Shown: one piece after another, positions 34,499 to 45,995 of the stretch
Numbering within the stretch: position 1 is the stretch's first letter
Layout: each line of letters starts with the position of its first letter
DNA from: Mesorhizobium sp.
Lineage (GTDB): Bacteria > Pseudomonadota > Alphaproteobacteria > Rhizobiales > Rhizobiaceae
DNA: 64,000 nt
Direction: 5' to 3'
Assembly: GCA_004020645.1 (NCBI GenBank)
Contig: SAQL01000017.1
Coordinates: forward strand, 1 to 64,000
Program-made: the position numbers and the translations under genes
Notes under the pieces: generated by a model
The model's database searches: none
What the model was told of the DNA's origin: nothing
Seen by the model: the letters and a program-made list of their open reading frames with translations, nothing else

Positions 34499-35469
34499 CG
34501 ATGACAGCCGACCCTGCCGTTATCCTCCACACCAACGCGCCGGCCGTGGCGATGAAGGTGTTGCGGGACAAGCATCCGGGGCTGTCGGTCTACCCCTGTG
34601 ACAGCTACGCCGGTCTGGCCGCCCTGATAGAAGAGACCAAGGCCGAGATCGTCTACTCCATGCGCTTCGACGGCACAGCGCGCTTTCCGCGTTCCGCTCT
34701 CCTGGAAAGCGCGACGGTGAAATGGGTGTCGGTCGGCGGATCGGGGACGGATCATCTGGGTCCCTGGAACCCCGAAAAGGTGACGGTGACCAACGCCGCC
34801 GGTGTCGCGGCCGACATGATGGCCGAATACGCGCTGGGGGCGATGCTGTCCTTCTCGCTGGGTCTTCGAAATTTCGCCAGGCATCAGCGCGCGCGGACAT
34901 GGATCACTGGCACAGTAGAGCCGATCCAGGGCAAGACCTTGCTGCTGCTCGGCCTCGGCAGGACCGGGCAGGCATTGGCCCGGCGTGCGAAAGCCCTGGG
35001 GCTGACGACGCTCGGGGTGCGTGCGCATCCCAGGCCAACCGCCGATGTCGACGAGGTTCACGGCATCGAGTCCTTGCCGGGGCTTTGGGGCCGGGCCGAC
35101 TTCATCGCCTGTTGCGTGCCGCTGCTGGAGGCGACGCGCGGGCTGATCGGCGCTGCGGCGTTTGCCGCGATGAAGCCGTCGGCGGTGCTCATCGACGTTT
35201 CGCGTGGCGGTGTCGTCGACGAGGCAGCACTGCTGGCGGCGCTCCACGGCGGCCGCATCAAAGGCGCCGCGCTCGATGTGTTTTCGACCGAGCCGCTGCC
35301 GGCGGATCACCCACTTTGGGGCTATGAAAACGTGATCGTCACCCCGCATTGCTCGTCGGTCTATGAAGGCTGGGAGGAGAAAGCGCTCGATATGTTCGCA
35401 GACAATCTCAGCCGCTATCGGCGCGGCGAAAAGCTGCTTAACATTGTCGATCCAATGCGCGGTTACTAG
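34495..35469 (+). CDS. D-2-hydroxyacid dehydrogenase family protein
   Basis: A 324-residue NAD-dependent dehydrogenase interconverting 2-oxo acids and D-2-hydroxy acids. The cofactor fold is LLLLGLGRTGQALARRAKAL (near residue 143) and the catalytic set includes Arg in DVSRGGVVDE, Glu in DVFSTEPLPADHPLW and His in VTPHCSS. The ATG overlaps the upstream stop (ATGA). In this cluster it may reduce the oxo acid produced by the adjacent amino-acid oxidase. Confidence 0.92.
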   Translation: MTMTADPAVILHTNAPAVAMKVLRDKHPGLSVYPCDSYAGLAALIEETKAEIVYSMRFDGTARFPRSALLESATVKWVSVGGSGTDHLGPWNPEKVTVTNAAGVAADMMAEYALGAMLSFSLGLRNFARHQRARTWITGTVEPIQGKTLLLLGLGRTGQALARRAKALGLTTLGVRAHPRPTADVDEVHGIESLPGLWGRADFIACCVPLLEATRGLIGAAAFAAMKPSAVLIDVSRGGVVDEAALLAALHGGRIKGAALDVFSTEPLPADHPLWGYENVIVTPHCSSVYEGWEEKALDMFADNLSRYRRGEKLLNIVDPMRGY

Positions 35470-35471
35470 CG

Positions 35472-36650
35472 ATGAAGTTTCCCAACGGCGCCTCGATACA
35501 AGAAGCCGATATCGCGATCATCGGCGGCGGCATTTCCGGAGCGAGTGCGGCCTATGAACTGGCGGCAGTCTCGTCGGTCATCCTGCTCGAGCGCGAAAGC
35601 CATTGCGGCTACCATTCCACCGGCCGGTCGGCTGCGAGCTTTACGGAGAATTACGGCAACGCCGTCATCCGACGGCTGGCGATCGCCAGCCGGTCTTTTC
35701 TCGAAGCGCCGCCCGAGGGCTTTTGCGATCATCCCTTGATGCTTCCGCGCGGCATGCTGACCATCGCGCGCCAGGATCAGCTTGGCCGGCTTGAAGAGGA
35801 ACTCGAAAGGGCCAGGCAATTGGTCCCGTCGATCCATCGGGTCAGCCCCGAACAGGCGTTGGCGCGCGTGCCGGTGCTGCGAGCCGATTATGTCGCCGGT
35901 GCGATCGTCGAACCAGGCAGTCGCGAGATCGACGTCAACGAGCTTCATCAGGGTTTCCTGCGCAACGCGCGCAAACGTGGCGGCCTAATCGTCACCAATG
36001 CAGGCGTCGACGCGATCGAGCGGCACAAGGATCGCTGGATCCTGCAGACGAGCCAGGGACTGTTCGCCGCGCCGATCCTCGTCAATGCGGCCGGCGCCTG
36101 GGCCGACAGGATCGCCGCTTTGGCCAAAATTGCCCCGATCGGCCTGGTGCCGAAGCGACGCACCGCATTCCATGTCGCGGCACCGGATGGCGTCTCCATT
36201 GCCGGCTGGCCGCTGGTCAACGATGTCGGCGAGGAATTCTACTTCAAGCCGGACGCCGGCCGGATTTTCGTCTCGCCGGCGGATGCGACCCCGAGCGAGC
36301 CGATGGACGCCTATCCCGACGATTTCGACGTCGCCGTCGGCGTCGATCGCCTGCAGCGGGCGACGACGATCGACGTGCGCCGGATAGAACACCAATGGGC
36401 GGGCCTGCGCAGTTTCGTGAGCGATGGTTCGCCGGTGGTCGGCTTCGACGCCAAGGCCGAGGGTTTTTTCTGGCTGGCGGGCCAGGGCGGCTACGGCATC
36501 AAGACGTCGCCGGCGCTGGCCAGGGCATGTCGCGACCTGATCGGCACCGGATGCTTGCCGGATGATCTGTTGCGTCAAGGCATCGAGCGGGGTGATCTTG
36601 CGCCTGGCCGGATCGGGGGGACATCCGCGCCGGAGGAAAAAGCACCGTGA
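35472..36650 (+). CDS. FAD-dependent amino-acid oxidase/dehydrogenase, DadA/glycine-oxidase type
   Basis: A 392-residue flavoenzyme of the DAO family. The FAD-binding motif is ADIAIIGGGISGASAAYELA at residues 12-31, with the family GYHSTGRSAASF following. The C-terminal QWAGLRSFVSDGSPVVGFD and GQGGYGIKTSPALA complete the substrate and FAD site. Such enzymes oxidise D- or N-substituted amino acids to imino acids, consistent with RidA immediately downstream. It starts 2 bases after the previous stop. Confidence 0.92.
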   Translation: MKFPNGASIQEADIAIIGGGISGASAAYELAAVSSVILLERESHCGYHSTGRSAASFTENYGNAVIRRLAIASRSFLEAPPEGFCDHPLMLPRGMLTIARQDQLGRLEEELERARQLVPSIHRVSPEQALARVPVLRADYVAGAIVEPGSREIDVNELHQGFLRNARKRGGLIVTNAGVDAIERHKDRWILQTSQGLFAAPILVNAAGAWADRIAALAKIAPIGLVPKRRTAFHVAAPDGVSIAGWPLVNDVGEEFYFKPDAGRIFVSPADATPSEPMDAYPDDFDVAVGVDRLQRATTIDVRRIEHQWAGLRSFVSDGSPVVGFDAKAEGFFWLAGQGGYGIKTSPALARACRDLIGTGCLPDDLLRQGIERGDLAPGRIGGTSAPEEKAP

Positions 36651-36658
36651 GGAAGGAC

Positions 36659-37006
36659 ATGACAATCGAACGCTTCGAGAATGGACCACGTTTCTGCCGC
36701 GTGCTCAGCCACAAGGGCATTGTCTATCTGGCCGGCATGACGGCCGACGATCTGTCGGGCGACACCACGCAGCAGACGCGCGACGTGCTCGCCAGGATCG
36801 ACAGCTATCTGGCGAAGGCCGGCAGCGACAAGTCCAGGATCCTGAGCGCCACGGTATGGCTGCGCGACATTGCCGATTTCGACAAGATGAACGCCGCCTG
36901 GGACGCCTGGATCGACAAAAGCGCCATGCCGGTGCGGGCGACGGTCGAGGCGCGGCTCGCCGAGGACGGCTACCGCGTCGAGATCATGGTGACCGCCGCA
37001 GCATGA
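36659..37006 (+). CDS. RidA/YjgF family imine deaminase
   Basis: A 115-residue protein of the RidA family, which hydrolyses reactive 2-imino acids to oxo acids and ammonia. Family features are VYLAGMTADD, the TRDVLARIDSYLAKAGSDKSRIL segment and PVRATVEARLAEDGYRVEI; the arginine in PVRATVEA is the carboxylate-binding residue. An ATG at 36659 has GAGG at a good distance; a GTG at 36647 overlapping the upstream stop is an alternative. Direct linkage to an amino-acid oxidase supports an imine-clearing role. Confidence 0.93.
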   Translation: MTIERFENGPRFCRVLSHKGIVYLAGMTADDLSGDTTQQTRDVLARIDSYLAKAGSDKSRILSATVWLRDIADFDKMNAAWDAWIDKSAMPVRATVEARLAEDGYRVEIMVTAAA

Positions 37007-37033
37007 ACTGCGATCTATTGGGGAGACGACGCC

Positions 37034-37942
37034 ATGGCTCGAGACCTGACCATCGCGGTCTGCCAGACCGGCCCGATACAGAAAAGCGCGCAACGCGCCG
37101 AAACGGTGGACCGGCTGGTCGCGCTTCTGGAAAGAGCGGCCGCCGCCGGCGCCGAAATCGCGGTGTTTCCCGAACTGGCGCTGACGACCTTCTTTCCGCG
37201 CTGGCGGATCGACGACCAGGCCGAGATCGAGGCGTTCTTCGAGCCGGCCATGCCGGGCCCGCAGACGCAGCGCCTTTACGACGCCGCGGCGCGGCTCAAG
37301 ATAGGCTTCGCGCTCGGCTATGCCGAGCTGGCGCGCGTCGACGGGGGCCGCTTCAACACGATGGATCTGGTCGGGCAGGACGGCACGCTTGTCGGGCGCT
37401 ATCGCAAAATCCATGTGCCGGGATCAAGTGAGCCGGAACCGGGCACGACCGTCCATCTGGAACGCCGGTATTTCGAGCCCGGCAATCTCGGCTTTCCGGT
37501 CTTCGTCTATCGCGGCGTGCGCGTCGGCATGGCCATCTGCAACGACCGGCGCTGGCCGGAGACCTACCGCATGCTCTGCCTCAACGGCGCCGAAATTGTC
37601 CTGATCGGCTATAACACGCCGCTGCAGCTCGATGAGGCGCCGGCGCTGGCGCATCTGCGCATGTTCCACAATCACCTGCCGATGCAGGCCGGCGCCTATC
37701 AGAACACGGTCTGGGTCGCGGCAGCGGCCAAGGCCGGCGTCGAGGACGGCCAGGCCTTGATCGGCGGCTCCTGCATCATCGCACCGACCGGCGAAATCGC
37801 AGCGCAGGCGATGTCGCTCGACGACGAGGTGATCGTCCATCGCGCCGATCTCGACCTGATCGCCGTCTGCCGCAAGGTGAATTTCGACTTCGCCAAATAT
37901 CGTCGGCCCGACCAATATCGGCTGATCACGGATCAGGTTTGA
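37034..37942 (+). CDS. N-carbamoyl-D-amino-acid hydrolase (nitrilase superfamily)
   Basis: Hydrolyses N-carbamoyl-D-amino acids to D-amino acid, CO2 and ammonia. The 302-residue length and diagnostic stretches VFPELALTTFFPRW and MAICNDRRWPETYR match the Agrobacterium D-carbamoylase group. The nitrilase triad is Glu47, Lys125 and Cys169. It closes the plus-strand imino/D-amino-acid cluster, and its D-amino acid product could feed the DadA-like oxidase. hyuA/hyuB and an acetamidase operon lie nearby. The match is based on remembered family sequence, not alignment. Confidence 0.88.
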   Translation: MARDLTIAVCQTGPIQKSAQRAETVDRLVALLERAAAAGAEIAVFPELALTTFFPRWRIDDQAEIEAFFEPAMPGPQTQRLYDAAARLKIGFALGYAELARVDGGRFNTMDLVGQDGTLVGRYRKIHVPGSSEPEPGTTVHLERRYFEPGNLGFPVFVYRGVRVGMAICNDRRWPETYRMLCLNGAEIVLIGYNTPLQLDEAPALAHLRMFHNHLPMQAGAYQNTVWVAAAAKAGVEDGQALIGGSCIIAPTGEIAAQAMSLDDEVIVHRADLDLIAVCRKVNFDFAKYRRPDQYRLITDQV

Positions 37943-37962
37943 GGTGACAGCCCTCACTGGCG

Positions 37963-39791
<1,829 letters not shown>

Positions 39792-39795
<4 letters not shown>

Positions 39796-40736
39796 TCGAA
39801 GACGCAGCGCGGGAAGTAGAACGACACCACCCAGTTCGGCATATCGACGATCTCGCTGATCCGGAGATCGCCGCAGACCGAAACCAGCATGTAGGCCTCA
39901 ACCGGGTCCATTCCGTAGCGGCCGGCAAGCAGGTCGATCATCTGGGAGACCGCTTCCCTGGCGCCCGTCATCAGGTCCGGTCCGATGCCGGTCGTCACCT
40001 CATAGCCCTTGGCATCGAGATGGCGCGTCACCGGGCCAGGCGTGGTGAAGCGCGGTGTCTTCAACCGCGCATTTTTAACCAGGTCGAGCTTGAGCACGAC
40101 ATCCATCGGGCTTTCGATCGCCGTGCCGCACACTTCGCCATCGCCCTGCGCGGCATGCGTGTCGCCGACCGAAAACAGCGCACCGGCCACCTCCACCGGC
40201 AGATAGAGCGTGGTGCCGGCCGCGAGATCGCGGATGTCGAGATTGCCGCCGACGCGCCTTGGCGGCACCACCGAGTGGAGACCCATTTCAGCCGGCGCGT
40301 TGCCGATGGTGCCGGCAAACGGTTTCAGCGGCACGTGGGCTTGTCTGCCAAACAGCGCCGGCTCAAGCGAGGCGGCGTCGTATTTCCAGATGTTCAGCGC
40401 TGGTTCCGGGAAGTCGTCGGCGAGCAGGCCGAACCCCGGAATGTTCGCCGTCCAACCGAAGCCCGACGGCTTGAACGCCTCAACTGTGATCTTCAGCGCG
40501 TCGCCGGGCTCGGCCCCGTCGACATAGATGGGCCCGGTGACGGGGTTCACCTTGGCGAAGTCGAGCAAAGCGACGTCGGCAACGGTGCTGTCGGCCTGAA
40601 GCTGGCCACCCGACGCATCGAGGCACTGGAACTCGATCGTCGAACCGGGCGCTACCCGCTCAGTCGGGACAAAAGAATTGTCCCAGCCGAAATGGTGATG
40701 GCGCCCATGGATGGTGTAGTCGCAGTTATTGCACAT
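39792..40736 (-). CDS. Acetamidase/formamidase family protein
   Basis: A 314-residue FmdA/AmdA-type amidase hydrolysing short aliphatic amides to ammonia and the acid. Family motifs are the N-terminal HHHFGWDNS, then GDALKITVEAF, the metal-site region GDTHAAQGDGEVCGTAIE and the C-terminal VDMPNWVVSFYFP. It overlaps the binding-protein gene by 11 bases and the ATPase gene by 4, so import and hydrolysis are produced together. Regulation by AmiC/AmiR upstream would suit an amide substrate. Confidence 0.92.
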
Positions 40737-42369
40737 CGGTCACATACACATAGTCGTAGTTGATCGGGATATGGACGGGGTCGACATAGAGATTGTCGGC
40801 GCCACCCATCCGGGCCGATTTCATGGTGAAGCGCTGCTCGTTGAAGACCGGCACCCAGGGCGCGTCTTCCATGATCTTGCGGTAGATCTCGCTCCACATC
40901 TTGGCGCGTTCGCCTGATTTGGCCGGATCGACAATCGAGTCGGCCTCCGCCGCCTTGGCGTCGAGATCCTTGTTGCAGTACCACGACCAGTTCCAGCCGC
41001 CAGCAACCGCGCCGGCGCAGCCGAGGATCGGCCCGTAAAAATTCGACGGATCGGGGAAATCGGCGATCCAGGCCATGCCGCCGGACCAGATCATCGGCGC
41101 GCCGGCCTTGTCGCCGCCGGCGGCGATGACGTTGGCCTGCGCGAGCGACTGGATGCCGGCCTTGATACCGACCGCCGCCAGGTCCTGCTGGATCGCCTGG
41201 GCGATGCGCGGGTTGGGATCGGTGTTCATGGCGAACAGCTGCGTTTCGAAACCATCGGGATGGCCGGCCTCGGCAAGCAGAGCCTTGGCCTTGGCCACGT
41301 CATAGGGATAGCCCTTGAATTCCTTGTCGTAGCCGGGCATCGACGGCGGCAGCGGCTGGTTGGCCGGCACCGCACGGTTGTTGATCAACTGAACGATACG
41401 GTCCTTGTTGATCGCCATGTTGACCGCTTGCCGCACCTTCACGTTGTCGAAGGGCGCCATGGTGGTGTTCATGGTGATGTAGCCGGTGTGCAACTGGCCG
41501 CCCACGACGACACGGGCCTTCTGCTCGGGATCGGCCATCACCTCCTGGAACTTGGCCGGCGGAATGCCGTCGCCGGGAATGTCGATCTCGCCCTTCTGCA
41601 GCCGCAGCAGGGCGACGATCGGCTCCTGGCCGATCTCGAAGCTGATCCTGTAGAGATACGGCAGGCCCTTGTGCCAGTAATCCGGGTTGCGCTCGAAGAC
41701 GACGCGCTGGCCGAGCGTCCATTCGGCGAACTTGAAAGCCCCGGTGCCGACCGGATGCTTGCCAAAATCCGCGCCGTATTTCTCGACCTCCTCCTTCGGC
41801 ACGACATGCGAGAAGTTGATGGCCATGACATGCAGGAAGGTGGCATCGGGCCGGGTCAGTTCGAACTTGATCGTGTAGGGGTCGACGACGGTGACGCCCG
41901 CCAGGCTTTCCGCCTTGCCTGCAGCGACATCGTCATGGCCCTTGATCGAGCCGAAGAAGCCGGCGCCCGGGCTCTGCGTCTTCGGATTGGTGACGCGGTC
42001 GAGCGAATATTTCACGTCATCGGCAGTCATCTCACGGCCATTGTGGAACTTCACCCCTTGGCGCAACTTGAAGGTGAAGGTCTTGCCGTCGGGCGCGATC
42101 TCGTAGCTCTCGGCGAGGTCGGGCCGCAGGTTGGTGGTGCCCGGCTCGTAGTCCATCAGCCCGTCGAACAGGCTCTTGATCATCGACCAGTTCTGCCAGT
42201 CATAGCCGATGGCCGGATCGAGCGTGGCGACGTCGTCCTTGTAGGTGATGGTGATCGCGCCGCCCTGCTTGGCGTTCGGATCGACGGCGTCTTCGGCGCG
42301 TACGCTTGTCATGCCGAGCATCAGCGCGAGCGCCGATACCGCAACGGTGGAGGTCAAGAATTTCATCAT
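40726..42369 (-). CDS. Periplasmic substrate-binding protein, SBP_bac_5 family
   Basis: A 547-residue exported binding protein for an oligopeptide-type ABC importer. The signal peptide is MMKFLTSTVAVSALALMLGM and ends at VRA before EDAV. Family features are KTFTFKLRQGVKFHNG, the long two-lobe fold and NPDYWHKGLPYLYRI. The start is the first of two adjacent ATGs (42367-42369). Context between permeases and acetamidase suggests the ligand is an amide or small peptide-like nitrogen source. Confidence 0.94.
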   Translation of the reverse strand: MMKFLTSTVAVSALALMLGMTSVRAEDAVDPNAKQGGAITITYKDDVATLDPAIGYDWQNWSMIKSLFDGLMDYEPGTTNLRPDLAESYEIAPDGKTFTFKLRQGVKFHNGREMTADDVKYSLDRVTNPKTQSPGAGFFGSIKGHDDVAAGKAESLAGVTVVDPYTIKFELTRPDATFLHVMAINFSHVVPKEEVEKYGADFGKHPVGTGAFKFAEWTLGQRVVFERNPDYWHKGLPYLYRISFEIGQEPIVALLRLQKGEIDIPGDGIPPAKFQEVMADPEQKARVVVGGQLHTGYITMNTTMAPFDNVKVRQAVNMAINKDRIVQLINNRAVPANQPLPPSMPGYDKEFKGYPYDVAKAKALLAEAGHPDGFETQLFAMNTDPNPRIAQAIQQDLAAVGIKAGIQSLAQANVIAAGGDKAGAPMIWSGGMAWIADFPDPSNFYGPILGCAGAVAGGWNWSWYCNKDLDAKAAEADSIVDPAKSGERAKMWSEIYRKIMEDAPWVPVFNEQRFTMKSARMGGADNLYVDPVHIPINYDYVYVTDVQ

Positions 42370-42412
42370 CTCATGTTCCCTTTCTCGTGTTTTTATCGGT
42401 CTCTTTTTGGTT

Positions 42413-43333
42413 TCATCTGAGCTTGATGCGCGGATCGATGAACGGTGCGACGGTGTCGGCCAGGAGATTGCCGAGCACGATGGCGAAGGCCGAAACCAAG
42501 GTGACGCCCATGATGATCGGAATGTCGACGCGCTGGATGGCCTGCCAGGCAAGCTGGCCGATGCCGGGCCAGCCGAACACGCTTTCGACCACCACGATGC
42601 CGCCCATGAAGATGCCGATGTCGATGCCGATCATGGCGATGACCGGCAGGATGGCGTTGGGCAGTGCGTGGCGGAAGATGATGGCGCCGCGCGCAAGGCC
42701 CTTGGCGCGGGCGGTCCGCATATAGTCCTGGCGCAGCACGTCGATCATCGACGAGCGCATCATGCGGGCGTACCAGCCGGCGCCGAGTATGCCCATGGTC
42801 AGCGAGGGCAGCACCAGATGGCGCCAGGTGCCGTAGCCGCCGATCGGAAACCAGCCGAGCCGCACGGCGAATACATAGAGGAGCAGCAGGCCGACGACGA
42901 ATTGCGGTGCCGAGACGCCCACAAAGGACGCGACCATCAGCGTCTGGTCGGTGGCGGTGCCGCGCCTGACGGCGGCAAGCAGGCCCATCGTCAGGCCGAT
43001 CACCAGCTCGCAAAGGATGGCGCCGACCATTAAAAGCAGGCTTGCCGGCAGCCGCGAGACGATGAGCTCAGTGACCTCGGAACGCTGGATGTAGGAGCGT
43101 CCGAGATCGCCGCTGAGCAGGCTGGTCAGATAGTGCCAGTACTGGATGAAGAAGGGCTGATCGAGGCCGAGCTGCCGGCGGATGTTCTCGACCGTCTCGG
43201 GCGTGGCGCTGCGGCCGGCGATCTGGCGGACAGGGTCGGCGGGCAGCAGGTAGAGCAGCGCAAAGGTGATCAGCGAGACGCCCAGCAGGATGAGCAGCGA
43301 TTGAATGACGCGGCGGCCGAGATAGGCGATCAT
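42413..43333 (-). CDS. ABC transporter permease, DppB type
   Basis: A 306-residue inner-membrane permease with six helices. It starts MIAYLGRRVIQSLLILLGVS and contains the early LLPADPVRQIAGRSATPE segment of the DppB family and the ATPase-contacting loop RTARAKGLARGAIIFRHALP. The ATG overlaps the upstream permease stop by 4 bases. It pairs with the following DppC-type permease to form the channel. Confidence 0.95.
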   Translation of the reverse strand: MIAYLGRRVIQSLLILLGVSLITFALLYLLPADPVRQIAGRSATPETVENIRRQLGLDQPFFIQYWHYLTSLLSGDLGRSYIQRSEVTELIVSRLPASLLLMVGAILCELVIGLTMGLLAAVRRGTATDQTLMVASFVGVSAPQFVVGLLLLYVFAVRLGWFPIGGYGTWRHLVLPSLTMGILGAGWYARMMRSSMIDVLRQDYMRTARAKGLARGAIIFRHALPNAILPVIAMIGIDIGIFMGGIVVVESVFGWPGIGQLAWQAIQRVDIPIIMGVTLVSAFAIVLGNLLADTVAPFIDPRIKLR

Positions 43334-44238
43334 GCCCGGCCCCTTTGCGTCGGATCGAGGATGTCGCGCAGCGCATCGCCGATGAGGTTGAAGGCCAGCG
43401 CCAGCGCCAGGATCGCCGCACCCGGAAAGAAGACCAGCCAGGGTGCTGCCTGGAAATAGGTCTGGTTCTCGAAAATGATGTTGCCCCAGGATGCGGTCGG
43501 CGGCTGCACGCCGATGCCGAGATAGCTTAGCGTTGCTTCGAGCAGCACCGTGGTCGAGATGCCGAGCGTGCCCCAGACGATGATCGTCGGCAGCAGATGC
43601 GGCAGGATATGGCGAAACAGGATGCGTGGTGCGCTGGCACCGATCGTACGCTCGGCGTCGATGAACTCGCGCTCGGCGAGCGAGCTGGTCTCGGTGTAGA
43701 TGACCCGCGCGGTCTGCACCCAGTTCACCAGTGCGATCACCATGGCAACGATCCACAGGCTCGGCTGGAGCACCGCCGCCAGGCAGATGGCGAGCAGCAG
43801 CGCCGGGAAGGCCATCATCAGATCGGTGAAGCGCATCAGCGCGCCGCCGATCCAGCCGCGGAAATAGCCCGCGGTGACGCCGACCAGCGTGCCGATCAAA
43901 AGCGCCACGCCGTTGGCGACAATGCCGATGATCAGCGAGGTGCGCGCGCCGAAAAGGATGCGGGTCAGCAGATCGCGGCCGAGCAGATCCGTGCCCAGCC
44001 AGAAGCTGGCATTCGGCGGCAAGGGCGCGCCTTCAAGCGTCAGCCCGTCGAACATCTGCTCGTTCGGATCGTAGCCCGTCAGCCACGGCGCCAGGATGGC
44101 GCCAGCCACGACGACGGCAACGATCACCAGGCCGATCAATGCCAGAGGACGCTTGAACAGGCGCCGCCAGACGCCGGCGCGTGGCTTGATCGGCATGCGC
44201 CCGGTTGCCGGAAGATCAGGCGCGATGGGACTGGTCAT
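43330..44238 (-). CDS. ABC transporter permease, DppC type
   Basis: A 302-residue permease with a hydrophilic N-terminus, a first helix at about residues 32-54 and the family loop FWLGTDLLGRDLLTRILFGAR. The EAA-type coupling loop is AERTIGASAPRILFRHILPH. It overlaps amiR by 23 bases upstream and dppB-type by 4 downstream, so it is tightly embedded in the operon. Confidence 0.95.
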   Translation of the reverse strand: MTSPIAPDLPATGRMPIKPRAGVWRRLFKRPLALIGLVIVAVVVAGAILAPWLTGYDPNEQMFDGLTLEGAPLPPNASFWLGTDLLGRDLLTRILFGARTSLIIGIVANGVALLIGTLVGVTAGYFRGWIGGALMRFTDLMMAFPALLLAICLAAVLQPSLWIVAMVIALVNWVQTARVIYTETSSLAEREFIDAERTIGASAPRILFRHILPHLLPTIIVWGTLGISTTVLLEATLSYLGIGVQPPTASWGNIIFENQTYFQAAPWLVFFPGAAILALALAFNLIGDALRDILDPTQRGRA

Positions 44239-44815
44239 CGCCGCCTTCTTCCGTCATCGCCACGATCCTGCGCGCGGCCTCCTCGACGCTGATCTGCCAG
44301 CTCATCGCCAGCGACCGGAGCTGCGCATAGGCGCGGCCGTCCTCGGCGCCTTTCGACAAGGCCTCGACCGCGCGCACGATGGTCTGGCGCTCCGCGACGC
44401 GCAGGCGAAGCGACGATATCTCGCTTGCCAAAAGCTTGCGCGCCTCGAAACTCTGCCGCGCGATCAACAGGGCGCTGTAGACGCCGGCATTGCCGACCGG
44501 CTTCAGCAACTGGGCGTCGGCCTTGTGCGACAGCGCCCACTCGATGCGGCCCGGCGCTTCGGAGCCGATCAGCGCCACCAGCGGCATCGGCGCCTCACCC
44601 GGCGCCCATGGGAATTGTTCGTCGAAGCCGAGGTCGGCATCGAAGAAGACGAAATCCGCTGCCAGCGCCTCGGCCGGCAGTTCCGGCCAGCAGCCGACCG
44701 TCTCGAGGCCGATGGCCGACAATTGCCGCGTGATCGCCTGCACCGTCGGATGCGGACGATGCAGGACAAAGGCCCTGGCGCCGCCGAGATTCGGGATGCG
44801 CGGGACCTTGCTCAC
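44216..44815 (-). CDS. AmiR-like ANTAR-domain antitermination regulator
   Basis: A 199-residue protein with a receiver-like N-domain lacking a clear phospho-acceptor aspartate, followed by a coiled-coil segment (LLASEISSLRLRVAERQTI) and a C-terminal ANTAR domain (about residues 135-190, ending SVEEAARRIVAM). AmiR-type proteins bind hairpins in leader RNA and prevent termination; AmiC holds them inactive until amide binds. The GTG start overlaps the amiC stop (GTGA). A terminator hairpin directly before amiC is a plausible target. Confidence 0.88.
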   Translation of the reverse strand: MSKVPRIPNLGGARAFVLHRPHPTVQAITRQLSAIGLETVGCWPELPAEALAADFVFFDADLGFDEQFPWAPGEAPMPLVALIGSEAPGRIEWALSHKADAQLLKPVGNAGVYSALLIARQSFEARKLLASEISSLRLRVAERQTIVRAVEALSKGAEDGRAYAQLRSLAMSWQISVEEAARRIVAMTEEGGDDQSHRA

Positions 44816-45939
44816 GACACCACCCTCAGGCGTGGGCGACCGAACGTCTCGGTCCGGTCATAGCGGGACAGATAGGGATCGGGCGCGACTCCCTTGGTCA
44901 GCGTGACGGTCTTGAATGCGGTCCCCTCGATGCGCCCGATCTGCACCGGCAAGGTGGCGTGCTGGGTTTGCGGATCGATGGAGATGTCGCCGAGCGGGGT
45001 TCGAAACGAGGTTCCGGCAAAGGCCTGGGGAAGGTCCGGCCATTGTGCGCCGGGATTGCGGGCGAGGATCTCGGCAAGCGTCCGCACCGAGGCATAGGCC
45101 GCCGCCTCGAAGGACGAGGCAGGCATGATGGAGGGCGCCGAATCGCCCTGGCGATCCGCTGCCGAGATATCGTGAAAGTACGGCCCAACGGAAAGGTGGC
45201 CATTGCCCGCATCGTTGAGCGCCGGCAACTCGCATTCGGTGAGATTGCAGGACAGGATCGGGCAGCGCTCCGGCCTGAAATGCGGATCGCGTTTGGCGAG
45301 CTCAGCATAGGCCGCGATGAAAGCATAGGACGAGGAGCCGATCAGGTTGTTCAGGACGAACTCCGGTCGGGTAGCCTGGATCTCGGCGATCAGCCTGGAG
45401 ACATCGACCTCGCCGAGCGGCAGATAGCGTTCGCCCAAGACCTTGCCGCCGGCGTCGGCGATCAGGTCGCGGGCGACACGGTTGGTCTCCCAGCCCCAGA
45501 TATAGTTCGAACCGAGCAGGAAGCCGTTGGCACCGAAGCGCGGCACGACATGGGCCAGCAGCGGGACGAGATGCTGGTTTGGGCAAGCGTGCATGTAGAC
45601 GACATGCTCGTTCGCTTCGAAGCCCTCATAGGGACAGGCGTACCAGAGCGTGCCGCCGGCGCGCTCGAGGATCGGGATGACCTCCTTGCGGCTCCACGAC
45701 GTGATGCAGCCAATGATGTGGCGCGCACTGCTGTTGGCGAGAATGTCGGCGCAGCCCGTCGCGTAGCCATCGATGTTGCCTTGCGGGTCGCGCTCCACAG
45801 GAACGAATTCGATCGGGATGGCGGGATCGGCATTGATGTCGGCGATGGCCGTCATCGCACCCGAACGGCAGGATTCGGACAGCAGGCGGTAGTTGCCCGA
45901 CCGCGAGTAAAGGATGCCGATTTCGATACGCCGTCCCAA
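44812..45939 (-). CDS. AmiC-like ligand-sensing regulator
   Basis: A 375-residue protein of the periplasmic-binding fold without a signal peptide, as in AmiC, the cytoplasmic amide sensor of Pseudomonas. It begins MGRRIEIGILYSRSGNYRLL and contains the AmiC-like MTAIADINAD and GSNYIWGWETNR. The start is a TTG at 45937-45939 with GGGGA eight bases upstream; the longer open frame upstream is leader sequence containing a terminator. It heads the operon amiC-amiR-permeases-binding protein-acetamidase-ATPase. The ligand is presumably a small amide. Confidence 0.9.
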   Translation of the reverse strand: MGRRIEIGILYSRSGNYRLLSESCRSGAMTAIADINADPAIPIEFVPVERDPQGNIDGYATGCADILANSSARHIIGCITSWSRKEVIPILERAGGTLWYACPYEGFEANEHVVYMHACPNQHLVPLLAHVVPRFGANGFLLGSNYIWGWETNRVARDLIADAGGKVLGERYLPLGEVDVSRLIAEIQATRPEFVLNNLIGSSSYAFIAAYAELAKRDPHFRPERCPILSCNLTECELPALNDAGNGHLSVGPYFHDISAADRQGDSAPSIMPASSFEAAAYASVRTLAEILARNPGAQWPDLPQAFAGTSFRTPLGDISIDPQTQHATLPVQIGRIEGTAFKTVTLTKGVAPDPYLSRYDRTETFGRPRLRVVS

Positions 45940-45949
45940 GCAAATCCCC

Positions 45950-45995
45950 AAAAAATAACAATGCCCCGCAGCCGCCGCCGCGGAAGGCGAGGCAT
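45950..45995 (-). terminator. Leader terminator in front of amiC (candidate ANTAR target region)
   Basis: Read on the minus strand, ATGCCTCGC (45987-45995) pairs with GCGGGGCAT (45961-45969) with one wobble. It is followed by TGTTATTTTTT, then the ribosome site and TTG start of amiC. An intrinsic terminator here would stop the operon unless antiterminated. Confidence 0.7.
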